From the NCBI GenBank assembly GCA_050084985.1, contig JBITNC010000002.1, forward strand, positions 34,224,001 to 34,288,000: a DNA stretch of 64,000 nucleotides. The letters are read 5' to 3'. Every line of letters starts with the position of its first letter. Within the stretch, counting starts at the first letter, position 1. Under the pieces are notes generated by a model. The model was not told where the DNA came from. It did no database searches and saw nothing but the letters and a program-made list of their open reading frames with translations. Below are positions 37,440-48,250 of this stretch, one piece after another. Source of the stretch: Nageia nagi (taxonomy: Eukaryota > Pinophyta). Both the position numbers and the translations under genes were made by a program.

Positions 37440-38554
37440 TGTGTAGACAAATTTTCATGGACTATAAAGATTGTAGGAAGTAGACTTTCATGGAGTGCAA
37501 TATGAAAAAAATGAATTCAAAAGTAAACCTAGGACATGCCTAAACATTCATGTACTACAAAATGAAAAAATAAAGCTAAAAATTTGGAAAAAAATACCTA
37601 TTATTGAGCTTCACTACCCATCCAAGATCTCCCTACAACATCCATGTCCAAGCATATGTATAGAACAATGTGAATGAGAATAAATAGCTTTTGATTTGTA
37701 AAAGGGGTTTAATTGAAACTTTTTAACCAATTAAGTACCTTCACACAAGTTTAATCGTATGGATTAGATGTTAATCAACCTATGTTTAGAGTCTAATTAA
37801 AGTTCAATTAACCTTTGCATAAACAAATGCATGTACAATTATTGGTGATGTTCAAAATTTTAGGCAAGTGATATGATGTATAGGTTAAGTAACCTATGTA
37901 TAAAGACCATAAATATAATTTGATTAACCTTGTTTTTAGTGTGTTTGAGTATGGTGGTTGGTTACATTATAAACTCAAGGTAGGGTAATGGTATGTATAG
38001 GTTAATCAACCTTTTAACCCACATAAATATAGTTTGATTATTCTAAGCCATTAATGATATACTCGATATGTGAGATAGACTTTCAAGGTGGCAAGCAGTA
38101 GATAATCAAACATCATCAGTACCAGGGGGTTAATCAAATGTCATCAATTTTGAGATTAATGAAACATTGCTTAGTCCAAATTGGTCATTCCAAATCCCAG
38201 ATTAATTGAATGTTATTGATATGCTGACTAATTCAAATGCTAGATAATTGAATGATGTTGAGAGTGGACTACTTAAATAGTGTTTAGATCATGATTAATT
38301 GAACATTGAAATGTTTAGGGGCTAAATGAAGTTTGATTAAATCCACATGGCATGCAAGGCCATGGTATGCCTTGAAAAGAATGACTTGATGACCTATACA
38401 TATTGAGGATTAAATGAAGCATGTTTAGGCTGGGACAATCAATGGTGTATAATACCCATGGCATGGATTGATGGATCATGCATGCATACCGATGGGAAAA
38501 CATGTTAGAGTATAAGAGGGGGATTTTGAGGCTATATATCCAACACCTAATATC
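37440..38554 (-). repeat. right TIR of the Mutator-like element
   Basis: Inverted partner of 21752-22860, aligned along its full length with small gaps. The outer end, read inward, is GATATTAGGTGTTGG, then a CCCCCTC-containing stretch that corresponds to CCCCCTGCACTCTAGCATG in the left arm. Followed by the target duplication TATCAATA at 38555-38562. Confidence 0.9.
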
Positions 38555-38562
38555 TATCAATA

Positions 38563-38696
38563 TGATGACTTATTCAAGTGTGCTACCAAAACCCACGCAT
38601 AGAGCTCCATATCATATATGCTCCACTAGGTCCTCCTTCTACACATGCAAATTGAGATAGTTGATCAGTTAATTGAAATATATGATTGGTCCATTT
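38563..38696 (-). repeat. 3' LTR of the gag-protease element, piece 2
   Basis: Continues the LTR from the break at 21751. It matches 43555-43675 and the inverse of 51780-51895, including AAACCCACGCAT, GATAGTTGAT and TATGATTGGTCCATTT. Interrupted at 38696 by the LINE insertion. Confidence 0.85.
38684..38696. repeat. left target duplication of the LINE
   Basis: GATTGGTCCATTT (13 bp), repeated exactly at 40496-40508. The uninterrupted LTR copy at 42778-43920 has this word once. Confidence 0.9.
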
Positions 38697-40495
38697 GTTA
38701 GTTAATTATTTTCTTCAATTAAAAAAATAATAATTTTGAAAGGGACCTTCACCCTTTTATAATCTACCTTAGGGAACAAGAAAATAGAGTAATAAAATTA
38801 TAGAAAAAAAGAAGATTAAAGATCAACATTATGCTAAAAATTTGGGATGTACGATGCTCAATATGGCATTGATGCATGGTGATTATTTATATAATCTTTT
38901 TCTTATATATGGTAGTCTTCCCCAAAAGATTTATATAGAAGTTTATTGATCTATTTACTTAGGTTGAGGCAAGCTTAACTCTTCTACTAGTTTGGAATAA
39001 ATATCCTACTAACATTGGCGAGTTGGCTCTGATAGTTAACTAACCTTATTAGGGATGTGATTTATATTTGATTGGAAATTAGAGGGATATTATATATGAA
39101 ATAATTATTTTAAAAAATAATAAAAGGAAACTTTAAATAAGACTCTTGCACCACCTTCATTATGATCAATATCTTCACTACCAATGCTTCTAATGATTTT
39201 TCTTAATTTTTATAGATTCTTGCATTTTGTTGTAACCATACAGTCCACAGATATCCAATTGTATTTCCATTCTACATAGGGAAGCCTCCTTTGTACCCAC
39301 CACTCCTTAATTATTTTTGGTTGGACCTAAAATCCACCCTGAATGTATTTAGCCATTTCTCCCACATAATATAAGCAAAACAAAACTCCATGAAAAAATG
39401 TCTCACTATTTCCTTATTTTTGAAGTAAAGAAATAAGATCACATGTCTATTGATAAGCTTATAATAGTTGATAATATTATTAAGAAAAACTAACAAATTG
39501 AAGGATTTCATCCTTAGAATACCTCTTATTTTTCATAGGTTCTTTCATGGCACTTCCTCAAGAACATTCTCTAAAACACTACCATATACTACCTTGAATG
39601 TGTAGGATTTTGAAGTGTTTTTGGTCCACTCATGTTTTTTTCATCTATTGAAAGGATAAAATAATCTTTGAACCTATTTATTATATTTTAAAGAGCTCTA
39701 CTATGACTTCCATCTCCCTCTAAACTTGTCCAAGAAAATTATCCATCTTTATTCTTCACTATGCATACTTTTAGGTAACAAACCCACTCATTCTATAGGG
39801 TAGTTTTGAGTACTAGGATATTGGTGAGGGACTCAATGAATTTAATTATCTCTAATGACTTTAATGCCTTCTTGAATATGGCACCAAACTACTGATCCTC
39901 CACAAATTTGATTATCTCTCAATATTCATGTTGGATCAAAATTTTGAAGATATTTTGCTTTGATAACATGCACCTATAGTTCCCCTTTTGATTTTGTAAT
40001 TTTTCAAACTAGCTTAGTGGCTAACACCTTATTTAATACTCTTAATAATTTTAAACCTAGACCTCCATATTTTTTTAGTAAATGCAATTCACAAGATGAT
40101 ATGTATTCCTTTTCTGTACTCCTTTTGAAAAAACAATTCTACATATGGCTTCAATTATATCTACTATCTTAGCCAAAATTTTAAATGTTGATAGCATAAA
40201 CAAAGGGATGCTTTGAAGGGTTTATTGGATCAATTGTATCTTCCTTACCATACCAAGATAGTTGTTCCCTCAAGACTCAATTTTATTGAGGATGTTTTCC
40301 ACTACTGTCCTAATGAATGGATTCTATTTGACTAGTAAAAAGGGGAAGGCCAAGGAATATAGAGGGAAGATTGTTAATGTTCCAATTCATAATGTCTTTA
40401 ATTCTATTTTATCTTATGTATGGAGTATTCATAAAGTATATATAGCTCTTGTGAAAGTTAATTATTTGTTTTGATGCTTCTTCATATTTTTTCAA
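38697..40495 (-). mobile_element. 5'-truncated LINE inserted in the LTR
   Basis: A 1.8-kb insertion between 13-bp duplications, with LINE coding remains on the minus strand from about 40480 to 38750. It begins inside the reverse transcriptase region, so the 5' end is truncated as is usual for LINEs. The end at 38697 is A+T-rich (minus sense) but has no clean poly-A tail. Confidence 0.9.
38750..40490 (-). pseudogene. LINE ORF2 C-terminal relic: RT thumb and zf-RVT
   Basis: Minus strand, right to left: PFIRTVVENILNKIESWGNN with YLGMVRKIQLIQ at about 40200-40330, then LQSIPLFMLSTFKILAKIVD, the plant L1 region behind the palm. At 39311-39511 an open stretch reads LLVFLNNIINYYKLINRHVI, then EIVRHFFMEFCFAYIMWEKW, which is the zf-RVT region (family: C..C...ES..HLF..C.-A...W). 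Near 39230 a GYLWTVWLQQNARIYKN block follows. The catalytic palm and endonuclease are absent; stops are frequent. Confidence 0.8.
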
Positions 40496-40508
40496 GATTG
40501 GTCCATTT

Positions 40509-40755
40509 TGATTATAACTTTTCCATGACTTATCCTTACACGGATCTATAACTTTGTATGCTATTTTTATATTTTTATCCTTTTATTATTTTTTCCTTAT
40601 AGTTTATTTGAAAAATACATGAAACATCCAACTAAAATAGTTTCCACATAGAAGGTTCATTTCAAATGTTATAAAAATCATCAAGAATCTAGAAGAGAGT
40701 TCTTTATAGTGAAATTATATTTTTGGTGATTTGATACTATCAAAATTTTGGATTA
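40509..40755 (-). repeat. 3' LTR of the gag-protease element, piece 3
   Basis: Matches 43676-43920: shared TTTTCCATGACTT, TTTATTTGAAAAATA and AAAAATCATC.AGAATCTA. It ends at GGATTA, the position where the 5' LTR (43920) loses similarity. Confidence 0.85.
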
Positions 40756-40768
40756 CTCCTCCTCAATA
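40756..40768 (-). promoter_or_regulatory. polypurine tract of the gag-protease element
   Basis: Minus sense TTGAGGAGGAG immediately precedes the 3' LTR. The inverted relative at 51566-51576 has CGGGAAGGAG in the same position before its LTR start, supporting the boundary. Confidence 0.65.
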
Positions 40769-41229
40769 AGAGAGATTTTGATCCCTAATAAAAGAAATTG
40801 TGATCCTCAAAAGCTTTAGAATAAAAAATTATGGAAGACATATTTCCAATGGTACTTCATACCACCATACACTACAAGAATACACTTTTTGATCAATCCA
40901 TGGAATCTAATGTAAAATATCTCCAATTTTTACAAATGGTAAGTAGGATCCTCTATGATCTCGTACTTCCACTTTATCTCTAGGATGCATAAAATGTGCC
41001 TCTTTTTATTAAAATATATCCTCATGCAATAAGAAGATGTTTTCTTAAACTTTGGATTCTTCACTATATATTGAGTATAATATCCCTAAATATAAGGTAT
41101 GGTCTCTCATTGCAATAAGTACTAGATTTTGAGAAGAATTAAACAAACTTTTCATTGGTCTTATTATGGTAAAAAGAGATTGAATTTTACTCAAATGATA
41201 CTATACAATAAAAAAATTACCATCCTTAA

Positions 41230-42600
41230 CAAGATGTTACTTATTCTATAACCAAAAATATATAACCTTCCTACAAAATAAGTAAATACTTTCCAACTTA
41301 TGCTACAAATATCATGATAAACTACATCTAGTTTAACTTCTTCAGTATAATCAAAATTAATGGTAAAATTTAGTGTACATTATTTTGTGACTTGCATATT
41401 TGTATTCTTATTCACCAATCCAAGTGGATAAGGATGTGGATAACAATGAACCTTAATCTATAGCTTTCATATCAACCCTTCTAAATTAAGATTAACTTGA
41501 GAATCAAGATAAAAAAGAACATCAATCTTGGTCTTCTTAGCTTGGAATTTGATATGGAAAAGTTAAGTTTATTTCTTCTCTTCATATTTGGAAGATGAAC
41601 CTTTCAAACCTATGAAAGAAATATTCTCATCAACATTTGTTGTACTTTCTATTTCATAAGAATCTTTCTTTTCCTCTTTATCTTTTGATATTAAAGCATT
41701 CTTCTTTTTCTACCCTCTATTAAGTTTTGTTGATTTCAACTTAGGATGAAATTTGCAATATTTCTCTTCAACATATCCCATTAGTTTACAATTATAATAT
41801 TATTATTTCTTATCATCCTTATTTTTTAAACAATTAATTTTCTTCTTATCTTTAGGCTCATATTCTTTAAATTTTTCACAAGCCTCAAGATGTGTAGCTT
41901 AAACAGAAACTTTATTTGAATTGTTCAATTTAAAAAGTAGAAGTATGTGCTCAAAATGAGAAAGTAAACTACCAATGTATTTATACAATTTTTTCTTTTT
42001 ATTTAATATAATACCAAGTGTATTTACTCTTTTTCTAAATTTGGTAGTATAGTCTTGTCTTGAGGAAGATTTTATCACTCCATAATAACCTTTGAAAAAT
42101 AACAAAGTGGATAGAATTTATCCCTTATTATCTTTATAGACTCTCTACATGTATGAATATGAATCTCTACATGTTTAAGATGTATTTTACACTAAGTTAG
42201 AGTTGAAACTTAAAATTTGAGAGTAGCTAATTGAATCTTTATCTTATCATCCATAATTTGTTGAACTCTATAATAGACTTCAATTTATTTTATCCAAAAG
42301 TTTATTTTCTAGCATTAATTTATCCATCATATGTAGGTGAATCAAAATTTTCTTCAAACTAAATATGATATTTATTATAAGTAAAGAAAGAAGTATTTGC
42401 ATTATCATTATCAATAATTCACTTTCATTTGTAACTCTTTGTTTTGATTCTCCTCCATAAGAATTCTTATTACTCCTTACTCCTTATCTTACTTCTTCAA
42501 TAAGAATAGACATTAGCTTCATCATATCTTTAAAAGAATTCATTTCCCTAAGAAATGATTTTACTTCATGTATGTACTTCTTTGTGCACTTAACCAAACT
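41230..42600 (-). pseudogene. gag and protease relic of the gag-protease element
   Basis: Minus strand. Gag remains run from about 42600 (open piece 41899-42105) to a zinc-knuckle-like stretch at about 41720-41800, YNCKLMGYVEEKYCKFHP, where one Cys and the His of the CCHC pattern are replaced by Tyr. It continues into a protease-like region at about 41230-41580: IKFQAKKTKIDVLFYLDSQV, then PYPLGLVNKNTNMQVTK, and EEVKLDVVYHDIC. The family has an Asp-Ser/Thr-Gly-Ser active site near DSQVNL and the E.ELDV.PLD.C block. Active-site residues are disturbed. Nothing of reverse transcriptase follows before the polypurine tract. Confidence 0.7.
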
Positions 42601-42757
42601 CTTGAGCTAATTTTCAAATCTCTTTCCATAAGGGTTTCTTCTCTCTTGTCTCTTTTTTATCTAGTTAACATATAAGATCACTAAACATAAGAAAATATTG
42701 TCTTGCAATATTAGTTCCAACATTACATAAGCATAATACCATATTAATCATACTCTA

Positions 42758-42770
42758 GCTTTGATACTAA
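42758..42770 (-). promoter_or_regulatory. primer binding site (initiator tRNA-Met, degenerate)
   Basis: On the minus strand TTAGTATCAAAGC resembles the tRNA-iMet primer site TGGTATCAGAGC with two changes. It lies seven bases inside the 5' LTR end (42778), the expected place. Confidence 0.75.
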
Positions 42771-42777
42771 CATAATT

Positions 42778-43920
42778 TGTAAATCCTAGTTGTTTATAAC
42801 ATTCTTGGTTCCTTACATGCATATTTTATTATACTTATCTTTCATAAGTGCTTACAATTTTAACTTGTAGATATTTATTATTATGAAATAGAATATTGAT
42901 AACTAAAATACAAAATATGAGATAAAATATCATCATGAGAATACCCTATTTAGCTTAGGGAATCAAAGTACCCAAAGAAACCCAACAACCAAAATATATG
43001 TTCTTAGTGATGGGACAAGAAAGTAAAAGCAACCTTCTCCTCTAAAAGGATTTATAATTTACAAGATAGAAAACTTCTTCAATATTTAATGGAAGAGAAA
43101 ATTCCTAATATAACCTTAAAAAAAATACTCTCACACTTTCATCTCTATTTATATTATGAAAACCTTCCTTATCTTTTTCATAAATTATTTTTCTCTTCAA
43201 CATTTTTGCTCCTAAATAGACTCCATTTATAGTATTTTTGTATGCTACAATTTGAGGTCTTATGGTTAAGAAATTACAAAAGATTTTCCTATAATATATA
43301 AATTTATCTTATATTATTAAATGAATTTGATTTTAACACAAAATATAAACTAATCTCTTAAAAAAACTTTATACTACAAAAACAATGCTCTCTAGATTTA
43401 CAATCTCATAAAATAATAAAAATGGAATAAATAACACCTAAAAATCAATTCCAAAACAAACATAGGGCATGTCTAATCAAAACATGATAACTAAAGGTTA
43501 AGCATACAAAATGAGGATTAATAATACTATACCCATCATGTGCTACTCAATGATGATATCAATGCACATGCCTCCATATCACATGTGCTTCAAGATGTCC
43601 TCCTCCTTCACATGCAAATGAAGATAGTTGATTGGTCAATGGGAATATATGATTGGTCCATTTTTATGTTGAATTTTCCATGACTTGTATCTATATGGGT
43701 AAGTTAGTTTGTGTGGCATTTTTATATTTTTATATTTTTTATTATTTAATTATTTTTCCCTTCTATTTTATTTGAAAAATATACCAAACATCAAACTCAA
43801 ATCATTTTCCATAATGGATTTCCATTTTCTATGCCATAAAAATCATCGAGAATCTATAAGAGAGGTATTCTAATTGAAATGATATTTTTATTGATTTAAT
43901 ATGATCCAAAATTTGGATTA
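42778..43920 (-). repeat. 5' LTR of the gag-protease element, uninterrupted
   Basis: The left (inner) end on the plus strand is TGTAAATCC next to the primer site; the right (outer) end is GGATTA. It is collinear with the three pieces of the 3' LTR and, in inverse, with 51577-52385. This copy is the reference that exposes the two insertions in its partner. Confidence 0.85.
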
Positions 43921-44293
43921 AAATTAAATAAAAATAAATTAAATTAAATGTTATTAATATCCATGATGGATTGAATATGACCCAAGGGACTAATAAAATA
44001 GATCAGTAAAAACTACAAGTAGGGGAGGAAGTACCCAACCAAAGAGCAAGTAGAAATAAATACAAATAGTGCAAAAATTTTTTGCATGAAGATGATGAAT
44101 CATCCATAAGAGGGAATATCTCTTAACCTCTCCTAACATCATATGTTGATGAATTACTATTGAAAAATTCATTGATCTAGCTCTGATTATCATTGATCTA
44201 GAATCCCAAAGTTGTATAGGTACGTTTTCTACTAAACATATTGATGTATATATGATTTAGTAATTATCATTTTCAATTAGTATTTGTATCACC

Positions 44294-44338
44294 CCTTGGT
44301 CTATCAGATCTAGTGAAGTAGTTTGTGATAGACCAAGG
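44294..44338. repeat. perfect 13-bp inverted repeat, 19-nt spacer
   Basis: CCTTGGTCTATCA at 44294-44306 and its exact reverse complement at 44326-44338. Such a stem is unusual in this AT-rich context. No run of T or coding context suggests a terminator; it may be a transposon end or RNA hairpin. Confidence 0.8.
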
Positions 44339-44386
44339 TTATAAAGGATGGGACGCACCTAGATGACACCTCTTCTACTAAAAAAT

Positions 44387-45137
44387 TTAAGTTGCTTCTC
44401 TGATGTAAAAATTGAGGTAACATTGATCCTTAATATTGAAAAATATAGATATACAATGTGAGTAATCTTTGAATAGGAAGTAGAATCTTCCTTGAGTCTC
44501 ATAATATATCGGATAATGGAAAATAAAATGGTCTAGAGTGTCTACTTTCCCTAGGTAATAAAACATACATATATGTTCCTCTCTCATTATATGTTGATCT
44601 TTTTCAACATGTAGTTGATGGGAGCATACTTGAAGTTTCCCAATTGAGACCTATATACCATGTGTCAAAGCTTTTTAGAGGTATTATGGAGGTACTATCT
44701 GACTATGTTGGATATGAAGAAAGTATTCACGATGAAATGATAGAGTATAAGAGAGAGGGATAATGGAAAAGGTCCAAGTTCAATGGGTATAATGAACAAT
44801 GATGTCCTTTTGAATCTAATGAATTATATTTACCTTCTTATTCTATAATGGAAGTTGATAGCATCCAAGGGAGTAAGAATGAAATTCATTAATTTGCATA
44901 TGAATACATTCTTAAAGTATAGATACCTCATAATACCATCCCCTTTATTTCCTCCTAAAACTCAATGAAAGGGCCATCACAAAGCATAAAGTAAGGTAAG
45001 GGTACAAGTCTTCTAAAACTAGAAGGAGTATCTCTCATAGTGTGAAGCCTATGAAGATAGTTAGTGAACATTAATATAATCTCTAACTGAATAGGTGAAG
45101 TTCCAAACTTTGCAAGTACAATGGAGTGAGGTATCAT
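44387..45137 (-). pseudogene. LINE C-terminal relic
   Basis: Minus strand. 44955-45137 reads MIPHSIVLAKFGTSPIQLEI then FTNYLHRLHTMRDTPSSF, a block that follows reverse transcriptase in some plant LINEs (family: PHS.VLAE.G..P...E.......YL.RL). 44387-44587 reads GKVDTLDHFIFHYPIYYETQ, then FFNIKDQCYLNFYIREA, the terminal zinc-knuckle-like region (C..C...D...HF..HCP.Y...R). The Cys residues are replaced by Tyr. The two parts lie in the right order and strand. No catalytic domain remains. Confidence 0.55.
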
Positions 45138-45239
45138 GTACTTGCACTGTATAAACTTTAAAAAAAATATACTAACATCAAAATATTTAAATCAGATGGT
45201 AAATTTAAATAATAAATACACCAAAAAAGTCTTTTCATA

Positions 45240-45341
45240 AAGGTATTTTATGATGGTTAAAAACCATCATATAATATTCTAAGATGGTGATTATATTTCA
45301 TTGTAAGAAAATCCATCGTAAAAAAAAAAAAAAAAAAAAAA
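45240..45341. repeat. short palindromic repeats and A22 tract
   Basis: GATGGTTAAAAACCATC (a small palindrome) near 45252, related GATGG/CCATC words up to 45317, then 22 consecutive A at 45320-45341. Alternating (C)GATGGTT/AACCATCG words are common in subterminal regions of plant CACTA elements, but no terminal CACTA with matching target duplication was found. Confidence 0.55.
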
Positions 45342-45840
45342 TTAGATATCTTTAAGGATGGTTGAACATACATATGCCACAAGAATTAAACACATCTACC
45401 AACCATTAATGCATATGCAAGAAGGATTTTATCAAAATAATACTGAATTAAAAATAAAAATGATACATTTTAACACAACATCAAAGCAAAAATCCTCTTA
45501 CAAAGATGTTGATATGAGACTAGTTAAAAGGATATTGTGCTAACATAAGCTAGAATGATATTCAATTAACATAATATGAAAGGATGTTGAGTAAATATGA
45601 TTTCGTTATTTGGATATAACTTTTACTTCATTTTATTTTGTATATAGATTATTTAAAGTTAGGTTATATGAATTCTATTAGCACTAAGCAAATAAATCCA
45701 CTCTATAGTATTAAGTTTTATTGGTATGTTATTTAGTCTTTTTCTTCATCTATATGCTCATCAAGATCAACAAGGTTAGTCACAAATATATATTATTTTA
45801 TTATATATGTAATACAATAATAAATATTCATGGATTTGAA

Positions 45841-47290
45841 GTATTAATAACCCTCTTTCACTAGGCTTACATGGCTACATGTTAATAATATACTAACAAA
45901 TATAATATTATCTTGATTAATACTAATATATTCCATTTTTTCAAATAGTTTGAAGCCTTTCTTTTTATAACCATTGCTTGAATACATTGTAATCATTATA
46001 TTTAATGAAATTATTTGTTCATTATACATCTTATCAAACCCTTGATATTATTTTCATGCAATTATTTACATGTTTAGACTATGTATGAGTATTATTGGGT
46101 ATTGTGATACATATTACATGATACTTTGAATTTAGGCTATGTAAGTATATAACATGAGTTCATTATAATGATATTATCATATAAATTGAAATTATTATAT
46201 GCATGTTATGATTATTGAAATGATATTATCTTCTTACAATATGTTATGTAGGAATGAATTCAATATTATAGTGTTATTATTATATTACACCAAAGTATAT
46301 TATTCTGATATTAGTATATTAAAATGGTACTTCTATGAAGGTTATATAAATAACATATGATCTATTCCTATATGTTGTTATATGTGTTTAGATCTGACAT
46401 TCATTTTATGAAAGTATGTTACAAATATTGCTTCTATTTAGATAAATAACTTTATTATTCAAGAATATGGCATACTAATACTTTAGATTTTATAAGAATG
46501 TTTTTTATAAAGTCTCTTGTTTCATCTAGATGTCCAAAATGACCAACAAGATCAACCTTGTGTATATTTTTCCATTGCAAGTGTAATATAATAATATTCT
46601 TTTTGTGGAAATAAAGTATTTATAGTCCTCTTCCACTAGAACTACATTATTGCATGTAGATAGAATACTACTTAAAGTGATATGGTATAAACTCACCCTA
46701 AGTGTTCCATTTGTTCAAATACTTTATTGGCTTCATTAACATAGCCATGCATAGAATATCATATAAGTATTACATTACATGAAATTGATCTCTATATTGC
46801 ATCTTATCAAACAATACATGTACCTTCTCTATACTTGTATATTATTCATTTATGTCTATCAAAAAATGTACCATAGTTATATCGAAAAGAAATCCACTTC
46901 TAATTATTTTTATGTGAATCTTCCTTTCTCATTTTAAAGATGCAAAAGTTTTAGATAGATAAATAATACATATAAAATTTATTGAATTTGGTCATAAATA
47001 AGTTAATTACATATTATAAAAAATCTTGAGAGCCTTAAAACCATGGTTGTTTTATGCAAATCCACCAATTAAGGCATTTCGTGAATCCAAGTGTTATTGA
47101 GGTATTGCATTAATACACTAACTAATATTACATTATTTATATTAATATGGTCACATGTTCAATTTTTTCAAATAATTTGATGGTTTCCTTGTTACAACAA
47201 TGCCTTACATAACCTGCAATCATTTTAGTCCATAAAATTATTTATTCATCACTCATTTTATCAAAATGTTGCAGTTTAAAGGATATTGAG
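45841..47290 (-). pseudogene. PPR protein relic, several repeats
   Basis: Minus strand, right to left: ILWTKMIAGYVRHCCNKET with IKLFEKIEH (about 47160-47280); SGFLFDITMVHFLIDI-like and SIEKVHVLFDKMQYRDQF words (about 46770-46890); DILCMAMLMKPIKYL/YVNEANKVFEQMEHLG in two frames (about 46660-46760); and the open piece 45844-46029 with ISLNIMITMYSSNGYKKKGF, KLFEKMEYISINQDNIIFVS and LLTCSHVSLVKEGY. These are successive PLS-type PPR repeats in correct order, with stops and shifts between and within them. No DYW domain is seen before 45841. Dead gene copy. Confidence 0.75.
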
Positions 47291-47339
47291 ATATTTACAA
47301 GGGATAAAGGACTATGTAATATATTATGATTTAACATAA

Positions 47340-47838
47340 AATAAATAAATACAAGGTTTTGTTGATTCTAATTATGGAGCAAATGTAGATAATGGTAAAT
47401 TTATAAGTGTATATATCTTTATATTGTTTGGTGGTGCAGTGAGTTAGAAGACTAAGAAGGAAGTGGTAGAACAATATACACTAGAAGTATAGTATATTTC
47501 TATTGTTGAAGAATCTAAATAAGTTATATGGTTACACTTTTTATGGAAAATGTTAGGTTTGAGCGAGGGTTAATACCTCTATGGTGTGATAACTAGGGTG
47601 CAATTGATCTTTCAAGCAATCTTTGGTTTCACACTATGAAAAAATATATTAAAAAGAGATTTCACTTCATTAGAGAAGTGATGGAATAAAGTGAAGTAGA
47701 GTTACTCAAAGTAAATTTAAAATAAGAAAATTTTGTTGATGCACTCACCAAACAAGTGGATGGAAAAACTTTCTTATGGTGTAGAGATAAGATACAAATA
47801 CATTCATGTACAAATTTAATGCCAAGTGGGAGATTATT
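47340..47838 (+). pseudogene. Ty1/copia RNase H C-terminal fragment
   Basis: Plus strand: VDSNYGANVDNGKFISVYIF, FGGAVS, then PLWCDN-stop-GAIDLSSNLWFHT, KKYIKKRFHFIREVME and ENFVDALTKQVDGKTF. This is the end of copia pol (family: YAD.DWAG...DR.STSGY.F, then CDN..AI.L..NP..H.R.KHI....HFIRE, then ADI.TK.L). Catalytic Asp residues of RNase H are present in VDSNY and CDN. Several stops and a shift break it. It runs directly into a polypurine tract and an LTR start. Confidence 0.85.
47824..47835 (+). promoter_or_regulatory. copia polypurine tract
   Basis: AAGTGGGAGATT, a typical copia plus-strand primer, lies just after the RNase H relic and four bases before a TG that would start the 3' LTR. Confidence 0.8.
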
Positions 47839-48250
47839 TGAATGGTGGTAACTAATCCATGAGTGTAATTATTTTGGTCATCTATGTCAATAAAACTACT
47901 TTTGGTTGATGCCACTGCCTAGATATAATTTAATATTACTTTAGTGAATCTATATATAGACATGAGTGTGTAAGAATGAGAAGTATAGTATGTAGAAATG
48001 AATGCTTTATTTCATCCATATGAATATAAATGATATACTATCAATTACTTGCAACTTCATTCTATGGTTATAATGTTTGATTGGTGTTTCGATAAAATTT
48101 TATTATGTTGTTTTTTACTATAGTTTCTATTCTTGACAAGGTAGGACTCTACCCTATTTTGTTACCTTGCACTTTATTTTATGGATACTTAGATATTATT
48201 CTTAGTTATTCTTCTCCAATTGTAGATGCTATGGATAATTATATTATAAT
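47839..48250 (+). repeat. probable copia 3' LTR (end not defined)
   Basis: Starts TGAATGGTGG after the polypurine tract. No second LTR is in the window, so the length is a guess; the right limit is not determined. Confidence 0.45.

Larger units (their letters stand above)
21752..38554 (+). mobile_element. giant Mutator-like element (about 16.8 kb) with 1.1-kb TIRs
   Basis: The first 1.1 kb (21752-22860) and the last 1.1 kb (37440-38554) are long inverted copies of each other. They are flanked by TATCAATA at 21744-21751 and 38555-38562. Deleting the element rejoins an LTR that can be compared with two other copies of it (42778-43920 and, inverted, 51577-52385), and the rejoined sequence matches both across the junction. 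A broken MULE transposase gene (29577-32220) lies in the interior in plus sense. The interior also holds PPR relics on both strands, a LINE relic and a repeat array. TIR divergence by eye is roughly a fifth to a quarter, so the insertion is old. Long TIRs, an 8-9 bp duplication and MULE transposase together support the class. Confidence 0.85.
20954..43920 (-). mobile_element. gag-protease-only LTR retrotransposon, 3' LTR split by two insertions
   Basis: The 5' LTR is 42778-43920 (1143 bp). The 3' LTR is the sum of 20954-21751, 38563-38696 and 40509-40755 (1179 bp after removing the insertions and their duplications), which align in order with the 5' LTR. The internal region, 40756-42777, is only about 2 kb. 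It holds a primer site, a Gag zinc knuckle relic and a protease relic, but no reverse transcriptase, RNase H or integrase, so the element depended on another for movement or lost its pol. The insertions are a Mutator-like element (21752-38554) and a LINE (38697-40495). No clear target duplication survives at the outer ends. Confidence 0.8.

Noticed and set aside
40873-40890. CACTACAAGAATACAC, which looks like a CACTA terminus
   Set aside because: No inverted partner or target duplication was found; one end alone is not enough.
20949-43925. Target duplication of the gag-protease element (TGATT left, AAATT right)
   Set aside because: Only three of five bases agree; not convincing.
45320-45341. 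A22 as a LINE or retrocopy tail
   Set aside because: No flanking direct repeat, and the sequence upstream on the plus strand shows no coding or LINE 3' end.
45145-47441. Possible CACTA element with ends CACTG...CAGTG around the PPR relic
   Set aside because: The flanking triplets (TTG and AGT) do not match and the termini share only five bases.
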